This document shows, piece by piece, positions 42,401 to 44,749 of a DNA stretch of 44,749 bases (positions are counted from its first letter, which is position 1; every line of letters starts with the position of its first letter). The notes under the pieces were generated by a model. It made no database searches. It saw only the letters and a program-made list of their open reading frames with translations, and had not been told where the DNA came from. Origin of the DNA: Planctomycetota bacterium (GTDB taxonomy: Bacteria; Planctomycetota; Phycisphaerae; WQYP01); the NCBI GenBank assembly GCA_021805985.1, contig JAJZDN010000031.1:1-44749 (forward strand). The letters are read 5' to 3'. The translations under genes were made by a program, and so were the position numbers.

Positions 42401-44749
42401 CAGCGAATCGGCTATACCGCGACCAATCCATCCATCGCCGCAGTAACTATTTACATTTCTGATAACAGCGGCAACGCTCTGGCCGCCATCGGCCCGGCGG
42501 AACGGGGCACCGCCAATAACTCCCTCACCGCCACCATCTCTGATGCGTTCAGCGATGGAACCAGCCAGGTGCATACCGGCGACTGGATGCTGATGAACGC
42601 CATCGACGGCTTTAACCGTGTGACCCAGGCCACCGATTCTGTCGGCGGATACACGGCCAACACCTACGATCCCGACAGTCGGCCCATTGAAACTGACCGC
42701 TACGGCACGGTTGGCGGGTCCGCACCCACCGATCGCACCGGTTCGTCGAACCAACTGCTTTCCACACAGACCACGCGCTTTGATGAAGGCGGGCGAAAAT
42801 ACGAAGATCAAGTTAATGTACTGATTGCCAATACAGTTACACTACCATCAAGCCGAACCGTCACGCATACCGGCGGCGGGCTGGCCACCAATTCCACCGC
42901 CAACGATCATAATCAGACGGTCACATTGACTTCCGGCGGGCAAAGCTACGTGCTTACCCGCACGGTCTATGATCGCGCAAATAGAAGCGTGCAAAATATC
43001 GGCGACAATACCGCCGTGGGCACCACGGCATACGACGGTGCCAATCGGCCGATCCAGACCACTGACCCCCTGGGCAACACGGTTACCAATCAATATGACG
43101 GCAACTCGAATCCCACGCTGATCACCCGCACGGAATTATCCACCATTACCGCCCCGGCTACGGCAGCGGAAGTTTTTCAATCCGCAAGCTTCTATGATTG
43201 TATCAACCGGCCCATCGCCATGGCCATGCAGGGATCTGACGGCACATTCACTACCGATCTAACGCAAATATCCTACAACAACCAGGGTACGCAACCGGCC
43301 ACCATGTTCACGCTGTCCGGCTATGACAGTCGTGGCAATAAGCCTGTGACAGTGGACGCCAAGGGCAATTCGGTACTGCAAATCTTTGACGGTGCCTCGC
43401 GTATGCTTGAATCGCAGCAGCTTATGCGGCAAAATGGTTTAGGTAATCAAGGCCCCGCCGCGAACGCTACCTTCCAGTCCGCCGGGCGTGGCCTGATTCG
43501 CACGCAGATGCTTTTTGACGGTAATTCGCGGATGTTCCAGATGATTGATGATCGCGGGGCAACCACGGACTACACCTTTGACACCCTGGACCGGCAGGTG
43601 AGTATGGAATTTTCCGACGGCTCGGCAAAATTCACCCAATACGATTTGGCCTCGGATGTTACCACCTACACCGATGAGAACGGCTCGGTATTCAACAGCA
43701 CATGGGATTGCCTGGGCCGAAAGGCCCATGTCGCCATTACCCCGGCGACGGGTATCGGCGGCACCACCAGCCAGACGTTCCAGTACGATGGCTTGAACAG
43801 GCCCACACAGAATCAGGATATCAGCAGCGCCGGCACGGTGCAGGTGACAAGCTTCTATGATTCACTGGGCCGCAGTATCGAGGAAGCGCCTGTCACATTA
43901 GGTACAGGCAGTCGCTATGTGACGAATACCGCGTTTACCTCCATTCCCGGCACACAGTTTGAATATCCCAACAACCGCCTGGTCAACAGCAACTACGATG
44001 TGCTGTACCGCAGAAGGCAGATTATCGAACAAGCCACCAGCATCGTTATTGCAACTTGGCAGTTCTACGGTCCGGGCAGAATTGCCGAGGTCGCCTTGGC
44101 CAACGGCATTACTCAAACCATGCTCGACAACGCCAGAACCAATTCCGCCGTGCAAAGCCCAAATCCAGCCAATCCTGCCTGGGGTAATAACACCAGCGAC
44201 AGACTGGGTTATGACGGCGCAGGGCGGAATATCACCAAACGCTATTTATCCAGCACCCTGAATGCGCAGAACGGTTACGCCAACACCGTGGCTATTGTGG
44301 GTAACACCACCGCGTACGACCGCGCCGGCAACAAGTTCTACGAACGTGCCTTGCACGCCGAATCCAGAAGCTTCCTGTATCAACCCGTGGATAACAGTGA
44401 CAATATTGCGTCGCCGACACCGGGCTATGATTCCATCAACAGGCTCTTGCAATATCGGCGCGGCACGCTGAACAGCGCCGGAGGCTATCGGCTTGCCGGC
44501 GGCGGCGGTGTCACCACGGCGATCACTTTACCGAATACGGATCAGAGCAGGAACTACAAGCTGGACGGCTTGGGCAACTGGCGAGCCACGGGCTTTATGC
44601 CCGTGGGTGGCAGTCAGACAATCGACCAGCGCAACCACAACTACGTCAATGAAATCACCCAACAGACCGTCACAGGAAGCAGCCCGGTTGTATTCCAATA
44701 TGATGGAACCAATGGATCCAGCAATGGCAATCTGACCAACGACGGCACC
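39488..44749 (+). CDS. RHS/YD-repeat protein, 5' part, continues past the right edge
   Basis: An uninterrupted frame of 1754 codons from ATG 39488 to the window end. The N-terminus has no signal peptide but a cysteine cluster (CPSCPCPMP), then a Gly/Ala/Pro-rich linker and VSLGNGQLTFTIDL, the usual opening of RHS proteins in planctomycetes. YD repeats follow through the whole chain: SYGRTVAYSYFG, YDALGNPTAVTDPRG, FDPNGNVIQVTRPEG, YDGANRPIQTTDPLGN, YDGLNRPTQNQD, YDRAGNKFYE. Two Asp/Asn-rich loops (GDINGDGTGNG, DPNGDGT) could bind calcium. RHS barrels enclose a variable C-terminal domain, often a toxin; that part and any immunity gene are outside the window. GGAG nine bases before the ATG. Low lysine and high Asn/Thr content fit an exported or surface protein. 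Confidence 0.93.
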   Translation, partial: MSYQPNNPWHPTTPCPSCPCPMPFGGGLGSPGGVPTAILTAAASAVSGGTGTQPAPGAAARPLGSGASRPTPTLAAGMPGVSLGNGQLTFTIDLMALAALGEGAWSLDLNYLSGAGLDSVLGIGFNFTQGPVLSAIPGGVQIVSGANSLETFAALGSGQYSSAGNNTASTLVRNNIGLITETFTLTSGAGTVATYSGINSLIAVPGRLVASADRYGNTQTFAWAMAGAAAQLTSATDSYGRTVAYSYFGPEYQYKLQQVTDYLGRQANFQYDFAGHLIAAVLPGINKAISGNTFPGGTAYVFQYDVNNPRTQRQNDLIAIWYPNEVQPYLNATAGSTGFRTVDTASVYASAIPRYQISYGQDPTDADMWGRVSSVTAGGGPTGAGGTGSYIYTSDPAELPANITNPNDPIVFRAVTTDRNGNQCTFDFNASSMPVRVEQLATRSKLTVNNTSFPAPSWVTWNVYGTNNLVAATVYPEGNSVQYAYENGTVPNLGTPNNFYAPRVGLLLSETHLPGNSYNVPSYRSGSGGQAMLTRRYFYDPIFNQQCAIIEERGNPIAVNGGANVYYIPQNGTAVPTDANRSAYATITYFDYQKNQTSTIIDDAQLQSLLGLTAAQIQTLITYVNNQMTNTTGTGGIPAGFQTNLGDINGDGTGNGTGGVGPQEAVAAPMVGSIVKIQNPSATVIGATSTTTQSRIELFTLNARGQTTTYTDGEGNVTVYVRYPENDPNGDGTINPNISSQQYGQLREVHVDADPNEVMSLVGASGDLLSFNQSALIARTNTPGVYQDLITRFEGDSPASTGCVTCAYDALGNPTAVTDPRGFTAIVERNEMGGIYRTISPAPYNFTVETYYDANGNVTRADTQDMQVQYDSSDPTSPDYGQFTPTGSGFTAHAPMIAGPGGTVRPGWFTNLYSYNILDWKTQDDIDATGSNPANLITAYSFDPNGNVIQVTRPEGNIIEYDYDERNIRIAQRIGYTATNPSIAAVTIYISDNSGNALAAIGPAERGTANNSLTATISDAFSDGTSQVHTGDWMLMNAIDGFNRVTQATDSVGGYTANTYDPDSRPIETDRYGTVGGSAPTDRTGSSNQLLSTQTTRFDEGGRKYEDQVNVLIANTVTLPSSRTVTHTGGGLATNSTANDHNQTVTLTSGGQSYVLTRTVYDRANRSVQNIGDNTAVGTTAYDGANRPIQTTDPLGNTVTNQYDGNSNPTLITRTELSTITAPATAAEVFQSASFYDCINRPIAMAMQGSDGTFTTDLTQISYNNQGTQPATMFTLSGYDSRGNKPVTVDAKGNSVLQIFDGASRMLESQQLMRQNGLGNQGPAANATFQSAGRGLIRTQMLFDGNSRMFQMIDDRGATTDYTFDTLDRQVSMEFSDGSAKFTQYDLASDVTTYTDENGSVFNSTWDCLGRKAHVAITPATGIGGTTSQTFQYDGLNRPTQNQDISSAGTVQVTSFYDSLGRSIEEAPVTLGTGSRYVTNTAFTSIPGTQFEYPNNRLVNSNYDVLYRRRQIIEQATSIVIATWQFYGPGRIAEVALANGITQTMLDNARTNSAVQSPNPANPAWGNNTSDRLGYDGAGRNITKRYLSSTLNAQNGYANTVAIVGNTTAYDRAGNKFYERALHAESRSFLYQPVDNSDNIASPTPGYDSINRLLQYRRGTLNSAGGYRLAGGGGVTTAITLPNTDQSRNYKLDGLGNWRATGFMPVGGSQTIDQRNHNYVNEITQQTVTGSSPVVFQYDGTNGSSNGNLTNDGT

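Overview
The window looks like a chromosomal segment of a planctomycete, most likely of the Phycisphaerae / Tepidisphaera type. This is inferred from gene content, not from a marker gene: a signal peptidase I with a very large insertion, a PEP-CTERM protein, a giant RHS/YD protein without a signal peptide, a CE1 esterase with a Tat-like leader, a solitary ChlI-like AAA ATPase, and abundant short dispersed repeats. Base composition is moderately GC-rich and fairly even. I saw no tRNA, rRNA, CRISPR array, transposase or phage gene.

Layout. 1-5245: housekeeping genes, namely coaD (+), then lepB, lpdA and an Mrp-type Fe-S carrier ATPase (all -). 5362-5525: two copies of a 71-bp hairpin repeat. 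5540-7360: L-fucose isomerase (-). 7627-12921: an isolated L-M-N triad of complex-I antiporter-like membrane subunits (-); the M- and N-like members have lost the charged residues of the proton channel. 13054-13124: a third copy of the hairpin repeat, in the divergent intergenic region. 13355-15261: a translationally coupled acyltransferase/glycosyltransferase pair (+) resembling enzymes that decorate carotenoids. 15291-18654: zinc alcohol dehydrogenase, CE1 esterase and a small conserved membrane protein (all -). 18655-19690: a repeat-rich gap holding a hicB gene joined to the tail of hicA. 19696-21996: ChlI-like ATPase and a membrane protein (-).

22129-32696 is the most unusual stretch. It is one minus-strand operon reading, in transcription order: a 1657-aa TPR protein with an embedded C39 cysteine peptidase domain, a LolA-like protein, an MMPL/RND exporter fused to a lipoprotein-like domain, and a PaaK-like AMP ligase. 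LolA-like protein, MMPL exporter, lipoprotein and AMP ligase are accessory parts of aryl-polyene/dialkylresorcinol lipid pathways, but no ketosynthase or carrier protein is present in the window.

33037-39013: holA (+), a DinB-family protein (-), a PEP-CTERM protein that looks N-terminally truncated (+) with a strong terminator behind it, a small membrane protein (+), and a two-gene unit (-) of UDP-galactopyranose mutase fused to a DUF3431-like domain followed by a probable sugar-transfer protein. 39488 to the right edge: the first 1754 codons of an RHS/YD-repeat protein that continues outside the window.

Several genes without a Shine-Dalgarno sequence (holA, hicB, the membrane protein at 21996) have a -10-like box only 6-7 bases before the ATG, suggesting leaderless transcripts. 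Gene starts were moved to internal codons wherever a ribosome binding site argued for it; this is stated entry by entry.
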